Assembly: GCF_003264855.1 (NCBI RefSeq)
Contig: NZ_NFZS01000002.1
Coordinates: forward strand, 62,001-126,000
DNA from: Dyella jiangningensis
GTDB lineage: Bacteria; Pseudomonadota; Gammaproteobacteria; Xanthomonadales; Rhodanobacteraceae
Direction: 5' to 3'
DNA: 64,000 bases
Positions 16,700-24,427 of the stretch are shown here, in pieces. The position numbers were made by a program, and so were the translations under genes. How positions within the stretch are numbered: the first letter of the stretch is position 1; each line of letters opens with the position of its first letter. Under the pieces are notes generated by a model, which saw nothing but the letters and a program-made list of their open reading frames with translations, ran no database searches and was not told where the DNA came from.

Positions 16700-17763
16700 C
16701 AGGCCTCCACCTTGACGTAGGTAAGCGTCGGCGCGTCGCCGTCGCCGCTCGTGGCGCGGTAGACGACCTCTGCCCCTTCCGGGGCGACGGCGTCCGCTTC
16801 GTAGCACTCAACGTACGTGGCTTCCACGCGCTGCCGCTTTCCGTTCGACAGCGCTTCCGCCGCGACGATCTCCGCCGGGCTCGCGCCGCCGATGCGCCAG
16901 GATTGCTCGAGCACGCCCGAATGCCAGTTGCCCCGCGCATCGAAGCCCTGGATGACGTCGTAATTCGCGCGTGAGACCACCAGTTCCGGGAACGCCTCGA
17001 ACATGGCCTCGTGGTACGCACTTGCCTGCTCGACGGCCAGGCGTTCGCGCGGCTCGCCCAAGGTCTCCAGCAGCATCGAAAGGCTGCCGCGGATGCAGCA
17101 CAGGCGGCTGCCGCCATAACGCGATGCACCATGGCGATCGCGCGCCTCGCGCTGATAGCCCAGGTAGGAAAGGCTCAAGGTCGGCAGGACCACGTGTCCC
17201 ACGCTGAGCGTGACCGGCCGTCGCAAGTCACGCTCGACCACGACACCGGCCTCGATGCCCGCGGCCAGGGCCGCTTCGCCTTCGAGCAGCCTCTTCAACG
17301 ATGCGAGATCAGGCACCACCCACTGCTGCCCGCCGCCCCTGCCCTCCGCAAGTTTCAGGCGCACGGCGCCTTCACCGAGCAGCCTGCCGGCGGCTTCATG
17401 CAGATCGGTGACGCTGAACGCGCCCCAGCCCGGCACGACCACGCCCGACAGGCGATGCGGATGCTGGTGGCGCCACCCCTCGGGTGCCGATGCGTGCATG
17501 GCCACCAGCGGATGAGTGACCAGCTTGGTGCCGACGAACGGAAACGGCACGATGCCGCCGAAGAACTGATCGACCCAGTGGATGCCGAGCGCATACGCCT
17601 GCTCGACGCTCAAGGTGTCCGACGGCACCACGTAGGTGCCATCGCGCACGAGATGGCAGGCGAGCCTGGCAACCACCCAGTGATGCGCGGCGAGCTCATG
17701 CTCAGCCAGCTGCCGGCCTTCGACCGGCACATAGACGGGGCCGCCGCCGAAAACACCGATCAT
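16699..17763 (-). CDS. DUF3182-like protein
   Basis: A 354-residue cytoplasmic protein beginning MIGVFGGGPVYVP. The middle part (EGAVRLKLAEGRGGGQQWVV...) and later acidic and Arg-rich strands give an ATP-grasp-like impression, and I believe it matches the DUF3182 family. Its function is unknown. GGGAG lies before the chosen ATG; 20 further codons upstream are open but look non-coding. It is translationally coupled to the alpha/beta hydrolase downstream, so it may be a ligase paired with a hydrolase. Confidence 0.65.
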   Translation of the reverse strand: MIGVFGGGPVYVPVEGRQLAEHELAAHHWVVARLACHLVRDGTYVVPSDTLSVEQAYALGIHWVDQFFGGIVPFPFVGTKLVTHPLVAMHASAPEGWRHQHPHRLSGVVVPGWGAFSVTDLHEAAGRLLGEGAVRLKLAEGRGGGQQWVVPDLASLKRLLEGEAALAAGIEAGVVVERDLRRPVTLSVGHVVLPTLSLSYLGYQREARDRHGASRYGGSRLCCIRGSLSMLLETLGEPRERLAVEQASAYHEAMFEAFPELVVSRANYDVIQGFDARGNWHSGVLEQSWRIGGASPAEIVAAEALSNGKRQRVEATYVECYEADAVAPEGAEVVYRATSGDGDAPTLTYVKVEA

Positions 17764-17829
17764 CCCTGCGCTCCCGCGCCGAGGCTGACGCACGCTGCTG
17801 GCACCATGCCGGCCTCCGCACATCGCGCG

Positions 17830-18831
17830 TCACGGCTGCCCGCGCCCACCCGAGGCACCGAATACCTGCCCCGTGATGTAGCTGGCCTCCGCCGATGCCA
17901 GCAGCACATAGATCGGCGCGAGCTCGGCCGGCTGGCCCGGACGCTCGAAAAGCGTGTCGGCGCCAAAATCGCGCAGCTTCTTCTGGGTCTGCCCGCCAGT
18001 GACCTGCAGTGGCGTCCAGAATGGCCCTGGTGCCACCGCGTTCACGCGGATGCCCTTGTGGCTCATCTGCTTGGCGAGGCTCTTGGTGAACGCCACGATG
18101 GCCGCCTTGGTCATCGAGTAGTCGAGCAGGTTCTCGCCCGGATCGTACGCGTTCACCGAAGCCGTGCTGACGATGGCGCCACCGGAGGCCATCGAGGTGA
18201 CCACTTCGCGCGTGATCCAGAACATCGCATAGAGGTTGGTCTTGAGCGTCCAGTCGAACTGATCCGAGGGAATCTGCTCGATCGAGTCATGGCTCTGCTG
18301 CCGCGCGGCGTTGTTGACCAGGATGTCGATGCCGCCGAGCTGCTCTCGCGCCTTCTGCACCATGCTGCGGCAGAAGGCTTCGTCACGGATGTCGCCGGGC
18401 ACCGTCACCGCCTTGCGTCCCGCCTGCTGAATAAGCTGCACGACTTCTTGCGCGTCCGGCTCTTCCTGCGGCAGATAACTGATGGCGACGTCGGCGCCTT
18501 CGCGCGCATAGGCGATCGCGGCGGCACGCCCGATGCCCGAATCGCCACCCGTGATCAACGCCTTGCGACCACTGAGGCGGCCGCTGCCGCGATAGCTCGT
18601 CTCGCCGTGGTCCGGCCGCGGATGCATCTTGCTGGTGAGCCCGGGCCAGGGTTGCGATTGCTCCTCGAACGGCGGGTGCGGATAGTGGGGCGCCGCGTTG
18701 GCGCCATTGTGTTGCTCACCCATGGCCGCATCGAGGCCCGAGGCCCAGCCCGGATAGGCAAGCGACGCCATCACACCTAGCGACGCATGTTGCACGAGGC
18801 GCCTGCGCGCCGGGGAAACCGGGTCGTGCAT
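17830..18831 (-). CDS. Exported-type SDR oxidoreductase
   Basis: A 333-residue short-chain dehydrogenase whose first 30 residues (PARRRLVQHASLGVMASLAYPGW) look like a Tat-type or membrane leader, which is odd for a nucleotide-using enzyme. The core holds TGGDSGIGRA, NNAAR, Ser in STASVN and the pair in DYSMTK, plus the YhxC/YhdF-type segment (PHPPFEEQSQPWPGLTSKM) before the fold. It is a paralogue of the SDR at 14400-15401. Its leader may be non-functional, or the protein may sit at the membrane. Confidence 0.85.
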   Translation of the reverse strand: MHDPVSPARRRLVQHASLGVMASLAYPGWASGLDAAMGEQHNGANAAPHYPHPPFEEQSQPWPGLTSKMHPRPDHGETSYRGSGRLSGRKALITGGDSGIGRAAAIAYAREGADVAISYLPQEEPDAQEVVQLIQQAGRKAVTVPGDIRDEAFCRSMVQKAREQLGGIDILVNNAARQQSHDSIEQIPSDQFDWTLKTNLYAMFWITREVVTSMASGGAIVSTASVNAYDPGENLLDYSMTKAAIVAFTKSLAKQMSHKGIRVNAVAPGPFWTPLQVTGGQTQKKLRDFGADTLFERPGQPAELAPIYVLLASAEASYITGQVFGASGGRGQP

Positions 18832-18841
18832 GGAATCACCT

Positions 18842-19120
18842 CTATTCTCCGGATGTGCCCGATGCCCAGCGCCGTGCGCTTGCGGGAGGCACGCTCTTCA
18901 ACCACTGATTGGGGGAAAGGCCATATCTCGCCAGGATGGCTTCGATCGACGTACGTACCCATGCCTGGTCGCTTTCGCTTGCACTCAGCAGCACATCGCA
19001 CGCGAGGCCAGAAAGCTCCGTCACGAATGCCGTCGTACCCGCGTAATGGCGATGCAGCGTTGCCGCGTCCACCTCCAACCGAACCAAGTCCCGTTTCAAA
19101 TGCGCCACTGTCCTGTTCAT
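18842..19120 (-). CDS. Small hypothetical protein
   Basis: A 92-residue protein, mostly helical (MNRTVAHLKRDLVRLEVDAATLHRH...) with a segment DQAWVRTSIEAILARYGLSPNQW. I do not recognise it. The start is uncertain: no strong Shine-Dalgarno sequence is visible, and a TTG ten codons upstream is possible. It lies ten bases upstream of the SDR gene on the same strand and may be in its operon. Confidence 0.5.
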   Translation of the reverse strand: MNRTVAHLKRDLVRLEVDAATLHRHYAGTTAFVTELSGLACDVLLSASESDQAWVRTSIEAILARYGLSPNQWLKSVPPASARRWASGTSGE

Positions 19121-19271
19121 GACTACGGAGACTAGAGGCAGCTTGATCAACGACCCGGCAAATTTGCATGGTGGTTTCGCTTACCCATTCCTGAAGCAGC
19201 ACGGTGCGCGTTGACACGAGTCTGACGATGCGTTGGGTGAAGTCGCCGCGGGAGTCACTCAGGAGCGCCCC

Positions 19272-19442
19272 ATGAACCGCCGCACCGAAGAAGACAAGGC
19301 CAAGCCGCGACGCCCCGCCGGAACGTCCGGCTATCCCGAGCCGCAGCCGACGCCACGGCACAAGGACACATCGCTGCCGGACGCGAACTCGCCGCATGAA
19401 CCGCAGAACAATCCACGCCAGAAGCCGAAGCCTTCGTCGTGA
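19272..19442 (+). CDS. Small disordered Pro/Lys-rich protein
   Basis: A 56-residue protein of very low complexity, rich in Pro, Lys, Asn and Gln (MNRRTEEDKAKPRRPAGTSG...), probably unfolded. AGGAGCGCCCC precedes the ATG, which supports translation. Such peptides often accompany stress genes in this order. No function can be given; it is convergent with the PfpI-type gene. Confidence 0.5.
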   Translation: MNRRTEEDKAKPRRPAGTSGYPEPQPTPRHKDTSLPDANSPHEPQNNPRQKPKPSS

Positions 19443-19448
19443 ACAAGG

Positions 19449-19994
19449 TCAGGCAGCGAGCACTTCGATCACGGCGCTGGCGAACGCGGGAATATCGTCG
19501 GGCTTTCGACTGGTGATGAGCTGGCCATCGGCGACGACTTCTTCGTCGACCCACTGCGCGCCGGCATTTTCCAGGTCTTTTTTCAACGACGGCCACGAGG
19601 TCATCTTGCGGCCCTTCACCAGCCCCGCATCGATCAGCGTCCACGGGCCGTGGCAGATCGCGGCGATCGGCTTCTTCATGCTGGAGAACGACTGGACGAA
19701 GCTGATGGCCTCGGGAATCTGCCGAAGCTTGTCCGGATTCATCACGCCGCCGGGCAGCACCAGCGCATCGAACTCTTCCGCATGAGCCTTTTCCAGCGGC
19801 TGGTCGACCTTGACCTTATCGCCCCAGTTCTTGAGGTTCCAGCCGGTGATCTCCGCGCGATCGCCAGGTGCGATCACGGTTACCTGTGCTCCCGCCTCTT
19901 CCAGCAGACGCTTCGGCTCGGTGAGCTCGGATTGTTCGAACCCATCCGTGGCGAGCATCGCCACCTTGCGACCATTGAGTTGCGACTGGGCCAT
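19449..19994 (-). CDS. DJ-1/PfpI family protein
   Basis: A 181-residue protein of the YhbO/PfpI type. The nucleophile Cys lies in AAICHGPW, the conserved Glu in the N-terminal TDGFEQSEL, and the family region is VLPGGVMNPDKLR. Related proteins act as glyoxalases or chaperone-like enzymes that remove methylglyoxal damage, and the YhbO branch is stress-induced; this activity is debated. GGAG lies eight bases before the ATG. Single gene. Confidence 0.9.
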   Translation of the reverse strand: MAQSQLNGRKVAMLATDGFEQSELTEPKRLLEEAGAQVTVIAPGDRAEITGWNLKNWGDKVKVDQPLEKAHAEEFDALVLPGGVMNPDKLRQIPEAISFVQSFSSMKKPIAAICHGPWTLIDAGLVKGRKMTSWPSLKKDLENAGAQWVDEEVVADGQLITSRKPDDIPAFASAVIEVLAA

Positions 19995-20132
19995 GGCTCT
20001 TACTCCGATCGAGGACCAGCGCGCATGATGAAGCGATCGATATGCCGATCGCGTCGCGTGCGCGTCGGCAGTTCGTGATGCGATGCTGCCCCCGAGGCGG
20101 CGAATGCCCCCCGCATCACGCGGTAGCGCAGA

Positions 20133-20169
20133 CGAGGCATGGCCGCCCGAAACGGACGGCCATGCCTCG
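20133..20169 (-). terminator. 13-bp stem hairpin after DUF3309 gene
   Basis: CGAGGCATGGCCG pairs perfectly with CGGCCATGCCTCG across an 11-base loop, 14 bases after the stop of the small DUF3309 gene on the minus strand. It is a likely terminator, although no T tail is present. Confidence 0.65.
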
Positions 20170-20182
20170 GCGCTGGAAGATG

Positions 20183-20335
20183 CTAGATGCGTCCCATCAC
20201 CGCGAGGATGATCAGGATGATGAGGATCAGTCCGAGGCCGCCGCTGGGCCAGTAGCCCCATGAACGGCTGTACGGCCACGCGGGGATGGCACCGATGAGC
20301 AACAGGACAAGAATGATCAGAAGTATGGTCGACAT
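20183..20335 (-). CDS. DUF3309 small membrane protein
   Basis: A 50-residue peptide too short for common gene-calling cut-offs. It has two hydrophobic helices, STILLIILVLLLIG and GLGLILIILIILAVMG, joined by the conserved AWPYSRSWGYWPSGG turn, the DUF3309 hallmark. AGAGGAG stands right before the ATG and a strong hairpin follows the stop. It should be an inner-membrane peptide; the family is widespread in proteobacteria and has no known function. Confidence 0.85.
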   Translation of the reverse strand: MSTILLIILVLLLIGAIPAWPYSRSWGYWPSGGLGLILIILIILAVMGRI

Positions 20336-20581
20336 ATCGGCTCCTCTGCCTCAGGCGCGCTCGACTCGTGTGCGACGTCGAGTGGCTCGTCTCATATCCA
20401 GCGACATTCGATTGTGCGGAGGAACCATCGCACCCGCCAACTGAAGCAGGTGTACCCGACGCATCAACGGACTCATCCACAACGCGTGCGGCTCGCCGAT
20501 TCAATGCGAACACGATCTTCGCGTACGCCCGTTCGCGCGCGGATACCTCGACGCGCCGACGTGGCCACCCAGGACCAAAAC

Positions 20582-20812
20582 CTATCCCGGCTTTTGCGGA
20601 ATGCGCGGCCGCAGTGGATCAAGCAGCGACTTCAGGCCGTTGTGATCGAGTTCGAGCGAGAGCGCCAACAACCTTCCCAGGTCTCCCGGCGGAAATCCCT
20701 TGCGTGCGAACCATGCCAGGTAGGCGCCGGGCAGATCGGCGATCAGGCGCCCCTTGTACTTGCCGTACGGCATGGCGACGGTCACCAGGCGTTGCAGGTC
20801 TTCGGCCTTCAT
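20582..20812 (-). CDS. DUF3820 family protein
   Basis: A 76-residue protein with the DUF3820 core ([28 protein letters not shown]). The family has been described as putative quorum-sensing-regulated virulence factor-like; its biochemical role is unknown. Its ATG overlaps the stop of the upstream VOC gene as ATGA, so both are made from one message. Confidence 0.8.
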   Translation of the reverse strand: MKAEDLQRLVTVAMPYGKYKGRLIADLPGAYLAWFARKGFPPGDLGRLLALSLELDHNGLKSLLDPLRPRIPQKPG

Positions 20813-21231
20813 TTGGCGAACAGCTTGGAGCGGTCCGCAAAGGCCTTGAACTCCAGCGCGTTGCCGCAGGGATCGCACAGGAACATGGTGGCCTGCTCGC
20901 CAGGCTGACCCTTGAAGCGAACATGCGGCGCCACGATGAAACGCACGCCTGCCGCCTGCAGCCGTTCCGCCAATGCATGCCAGTCGATCATCGACAGCAC
21001 CACGCCGAAGTGGCGCACCGGCACGTCGTCGCCATCCACGTCGTGCGCGGCCACAGCCCGCGTTTCCTCAGGCGCGAGGTGCGCCACGATCTGATGGCCG
21101 TAGAAATTGAAATCCACCCAGCTGTCGCTGGAACGGCCTTCCGGACAACCGAGCAGCTCTCCGTAGAAGGCGCGAGCCAGCTCCAGCGAGGTCACGGGAA
21201 ACGCTAGATGGAACGGCGACAGATCGTGCAT
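20809..21231 (-). CDS. Glyoxalase/VOC family protein
   Basis: A 140-residue single-chain VOC protein with two beta-alpha-beta-beta-beta modules: [22 protein letters not shown] at the start and [15 protein letters not shown] at the end. Potential metal ligands are the N-terminal His, a central His (RHFGVVL) and the C-terminal Glu in ALEF. Close relatives are often labelled lactoylglutathione lyase-like without proof. It is the first gene of a two-gene operon with the DUF3820 gene. Confidence 0.83.
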   Translation of the reverse strand: MHDLSPFHLAFPVTSLELARAFYGELLGCPEGRSSDSWVDFNFYGHQIVAHLAPEETRAVAAHDVDGDDVPVRHFGVVLSMIDWHALAERLQAAGVRFIVAPHVRFKGQPGEQATMFLCDPCGNALEFKAFADRSKLFAK

Positions 21232-21324
21232 GGACGAAGCCGGTGGCGATGGCATCCGCTTTAATACCATCCGCACGCCGCTTTACAAGCCCGGGCGCGC
21301 CAGGGCCGCGGCAAATGGCGCGCT

Positions 21325-22242
21325 TCAGGCGGATCCGCGCTTGCGCGTGGACTTCTTCGCCGCCGTTTTCCTTGCGCTCTTGCGCGGCGCCTTGCGCCGG
21401 GGCGGTTTCTCCTCGGCCTCCTCGCCACCGCCCTTGGCAGGCGTACGGCGCTTGGACTTGAGGCTCTGCTGGAGCAGCGCCATGAAATCGACCACGTTGG
21501 TCGCGGCGTTTTCGGGTGCCGCCTCCTCTTCGGGCGTCACCACCACGCCCTTGGACTTCATGCGCTTCTCGATGACCTTGCGCAGGCGATCGCGGAATTC
21601 GTCGCGGAACGCATCGGGCTGCCATTCGTCGCTCATCGACTCGATGAGCTGCTGCGCCATGTCGATCTCCTTGGGCGAGACGCGGTAGTCGGCCGGCTTG
21701 CCTTCCGGTATCGAGTATTCGCCGGCGTCGATGAGCTCCTGCGGATAGCGCAGCAACATCAGCAACAGGCTGTCGCCCTTGGGCATCACGGCCGACAGGT
21801 ATTCACGCGTGCGTATCACCACGCGCGCGATGCCGATCTTTCCCGTTCGCTTGAGCGTCTCGCGCAGCAGTACATAGCCCTTTTCCGCCTTCTTACCGGG
21901 CACCAGGTAGTAGGGTTTCTCGAAGTATTCCGCGCCGATGGCCCCGGCATCGACGAAAGTCTCCACCTCCACCGCCTCCCTGCCCTCCGGCGACGCCGAC
22001 CGGATATCTTCCGGCTCCAGCACCACATAGCTTCCCTTCTTGTATTCGAAGGCTTTCACCACGTCCTTCCACGGGACCTCTTCGCCGGTTTCCGCATTGA
22101 CCCTCTCATAGCGCACGGGCGTATTGCTGCGGCTGTCCAGCATGCGGAAATGCAGGTCCACGCTCCGCTCGGCGGACATGAGCGAGACGGGCACATTGAG
22201 AAGACCGAACGACAAGGTTCCGGTCCATATGGGGCGGGCCAT
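21325..22242 (-). CDS. ku: Ku protein for non-homologous end joining
   Basis: A 305-residue bacterial Ku. It begins MARPIWTGTLSFGLLNVPV, the family signature, continues with the ring-forming core (EYFEKPYYLVPGKKAEKGYVLLRE, MPKGDSLLLMLLRYP) and ends in a long Lys/Arg-rich tail that should bind DNA and recruit LigD. Bacterial Ku homodimers thread onto broken DNA ends. No ligD gene lies in the window, so the partner is elsewhere. GGAG lies seven bases before the chosen ATG; an ATG two codons earlier is too close to it. Confidence 0.95.
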   Translation of the reverse strand: MARPIWTGTLSFGLLNVPVSLMSAERSVDLHFRMLDSRSNTPVRYERVNAETGEEVPWKDVVKAFEYKKGSYVVLEPEDIRSASPEGREAVEVETFVDAGAIGAEYFEKPYYLVPGKKAEKGYVLLRETLKRTGKIGIARVVIRTREYLSAVMPKGDSLLLMLLRYPQELIDAGEYSIPEGKPADYRVSPKEIDMAQQLIESMSDEWQPDAFRDEFRDRLRKVIEKRMKSKGVVVTPEEEAAPENAATNVVDFMALLQQSLKSKRRTPAKGGGEEAEEKPPRRKAPRKSARKTAAKKSTRKRGSA

Positions 22243-22429
22243 GACCATGCTCCATCGACTGGCAGATAAAGCATGGAACCGCTGCGCGCGTGAACCACCT
22301 GTGATACGGCGCGTGACGATTGGCGTTGGGTAAGCCCGCCGTGAACGAAGGCGCGCCGCTTACGCCCGCGTCACACGACGATAGCGATGGATGGCCAACC
22401 ATGAATGGCCCGCAACACGGAGCCGCATC

Positions 22430-22864
22430 ATGACCGACCTAGTCATCGCCCAATTCGAGACCCAGTTCGCCGCCACGTCCGCGCTGGAGAAACTGTTGTC
22501 GCGCGGCATGCGTCGTGATCGTGGCGTGGTGTGTTCCAGCGAGAGCGTGGGCGGCTCGTCGGCGAGTTCAAGCGCGCCGACGACCGTGGTTTCGCGGTTC
22601 AGCCATCACGCGACCCCGCGCAACGAAATCCGCGCGCCCGCGGAACCGACCGATCCCGCAAGCTTCGCCCACGCCACCCTGACGGTCGAGCTCGCCGGGC
22701 CGGTGGCGCTGGAGGACATCATGCAGATCATGAAGCGATCGGGCGCCTGCGGCGTGCACTTCCTGATCAACCAGCGACTCGACCGGGAAGATTCGCAGTG
22801 GTTTCCCGAGGTCGAGTACGGATCGCCCGGTGACGTCGCCAGGGCAGTCGACGCGTCCAGATAG
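22430..22864 (+). CDS. Hypothetical protein, YflT-like start
   Basis: A 144-residue soluble protein. The start (TDLVIAQFETQFAATSALEKLLSRGMRRD) resembles the alpha/beta unit of YflT-type stress proteins and mirrors the N-terminus of the protein at 635-1132. A Ser-rich linker follows, then a second unit (HATLTVELAGPVALEDIMQIM). GGAG lies at good distance before the ATG. It is divergent from ku and shares its upstream region; a link to DNA repair is inference only. Confidence 0.55.
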   Translation: MTDLVIAQFETQFAATSALEKLLSRGMRRDRGVVCSSESVGGSSASSSAPTTVVSRFSHHATPRNEIRAPAEPTDPASFAHATLTVELAGPVALEDIMQIMKRSGACGVHFLINQRLDREDSQWFPEVEYGSPGDVARAVDASR

Positions 22865-22916
22865 CTTGCATCGAAAGACATCGCTACGCGCCGCGCGCGT
22901 GGCGCAGCGTTGAGGC

Positions 22917-23996
22917 TCAGGTTTTCCCGGCCGGACAAGGCGCGGTCGATCCCCGCACCACCAGGTCGGCCGACAGCACTCGCTTGCGTGGCGGCACCTC
23001 CGGGTCGTTGAGCAGTTCGATGAGCATGCTCATCGCCTCGCGGCCCAGTGCGTTCTTCGGCTGCGCGATGGTGGTCAGCGCCGGGGTCATGTAGCGGGAA
23101 AAGCGGATGTCGTCGAAGCCGACCACCGATATGTCCTGCGGCACGCGCAACCCGCGCGAGGCGAGCGCACGCATGGCGCCGATCGCCATCTCGTCGTTGG
23201 AACAGAACACCGCGGTGAACGACTGCCCTTGCGACAGCAGCAATTCGATCGCCCGTTCGCCCGCCTCGATGGAAAAATCCCCGACGGCCGTCAAGGCCGG
23301 ATTGCACGGCAGCCCTGCGGCATCGAGGGCCAGCCGGTAACCCTGCTCCCGATCGATGCAGATGGGGCTGGCCGGCGGCCCGGCGACGAAGGCGATGTCG
23401 CGATGCCCCAGCGTCACCAGGTAATCGACGGCCGCGCGCGCCGCGGTGACGTTGTCGACATAGACGCTGGAGATCTGCTGATCCTTCACGTATTCGCACG
23501 CGTTGACCACCGGCAGGCGCCCCTGCATGGGGATCGCGGGCACGCGATGGGACATGGTGATGATGCCGTCGGCCTGCCTGGCCGCGACCATGTCCGCATA
23601 GGCCTGCTCGCGCACCAGGCTGCTCTGCGTTTCGCCGAGCAATACCGAGTAGCCGTTTTCGTGGGCCACCTGCTCGATGCCACGGATGACCTGCGAGAAG
23701 AACGGGTTGGCGATGTCCGGCAGCAGGGCGACGATCAGGCGCGTGCGTGCCGTGCGCAGGTTGCGCGCCAATGCATTGGGCGTATAGCCCAGGCGTTTCA
23801 CCACCTCCTGGATATGCAGGCGCGTGGCTTCGCTGACGATCTCCGGCCGCTGCAGCGCACGCGACACCGTCGCCACCGACACGTTGGCGGCAGCGGCGAT
23901 TTCCTTGACCGTCCTTACGCGGCCTGGCGCCGCCGCGCCAGCCGCCGGATCGCCCTTGCCGACTTGTCGCTTGCGCCTGGACCCATCCGCACTCAC
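22917..23996 (-). CDS. LacI-family transcriptional regulator
   Basis: A 359-residue regulator. The helix-turn-helix TVKEIAAAANVSVATVSRALQ lies at residues 29-49, after an atypical basic, Ala-rich leader of 28 residues. A periplasmic-binding-protein-like sensor domain follows (LLPDIANPFFSQVIRGIEQVA... VVGFDDIRFSRYMTPALTTI). The best start is the GTG at 23996. It is divergent from the 24428-32970 operon, and two matching operators sit between them, so it very likely represses that operon until an inducing sugar or keto-sugar arrives, and probably itself. Confidence 0.92.
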   Translation of the reverse strand: MSADGSRRKRQVGKGDPAAGAAAPGRVRTVKEIAAAANVSVATVSRALQRPEIVSEATRLHIQEVVKRLGYTPNALARNLRTARTRLIVALLPDIANPFFSQVIRGIEQVAHENGYSVLLGETQSSLVREQAYADMVAARQADGIITMSHRVPAIPMQGRLPVVNACEYVKDQQISSVYVDNVTAARAAVDYLVTLGHRDIAFVAGPPASPICIDREQGYRLALDAAGLPCNPALTAVGDFSIEAGERAIELLLSQGQSFTAVFCSNDEMAIGAMRALASRGLRVPQDISVVGFDDIRFSRYMTPALTTIAQPKNALGREAMSMLIELLNDPEVPPRKRVLSADLVVRGSTAPCPAGKT

Positions 23997-24114
23997 GCGT
24001 TCCGCCTCCTGTTTTGCTGCTGTGCTCCGGACCGCCCCAGCGGCGTTCGGCCCGCCGGCCTGCGGAGAATCGCCCCGTCGCCGGCGTCACCCGACGCCGC
24101 CGTTGTGCAGTGCA

Positions 24115-24130
24115 ATGTAATGGATTACAT
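24115..24130. promoter_or_regulatory. LacI-type operator O1
   Basis: ATGTAATGGATTACAT: perfect 7-base inverted arms around GG. The shape and size fit LacI/GalR-family operators. It lies 119 bases upstream of the regulator's start. Confidence 0.75.
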
Positions 24131-24137
24131 GAAATCG

Positions 24138-24167
24138 TTGCACGTGCATTTGGACATCTGCTACATA
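24138..24167 (+). promoter_or_regulatory. Candidate sigma-70 promoter of the operon
   Basis: TTGCAC (24138-24143) and TACATA (24162-24167) with an 18-base spacer lie between the two operators, where repressor looping would block it. Based on consensus likeness only. Confidence 0.35.
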
Positions 24168-24250
24168 CTTTAGCCACTTTCCGTCGTTTGTCGCGTGCAG
24201 GGTTGTCGCGTCGAGCCAGGAAACATCGCAAGAACCCAGTTTTCATGCGG

Positions 24251-24266
24251 ATGTAATCGAATACAT
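24251..24266. promoter_or_regulatory. LacI-type operator O2
   Basis: ATGTAATCGAATACAT shares the left half of O1 exactly and has the central CG usual for the family; the right half has one mismatch to a perfect palindrome. Its centre is 136 bases from that of O1, close to 13 helical turns. Confidence 0.7.
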
Positions 24267-24427
24267 TTCTGACGGCAACGACGTTTCGGAGGGGAAATGG
24301 CAGGCCAGCCCGCATCGACCGGCGCCAGGGCGGCGCCCAGTGCATCCGCTTCATCCCTCCTTCGCGTCACCGTCGACCCTGCGTGCCGGAACCGCTGCAT
24401 GGGGCCATCGTCCCGGCCGGTGATCGC

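Larger units (their letters stand above)
23997..24427. other. Divergent control region of the LacI-regulated operon
   Basis: This 431-base gap holds two operators of near-identical sequence and a possible promoter between them. Its A+T content around 24110-24270 is clearly higher than in the neighbouring genes. No open frame in it resembles a protein. Confidence 0.8.

Noticed and set aside
17011-18780. A 589-codon plus-strand frame opposite the DUF3182-like and SDR genes
   Set aside because: Spans two real genes on the other strand and shows no protein family likeness.
20414-20908. A plus-strand frame over the DUF3820 and VOC genes
   Set aside because: The minus-strand genes have clear families and an ATGA overlap; the plus frame has none.
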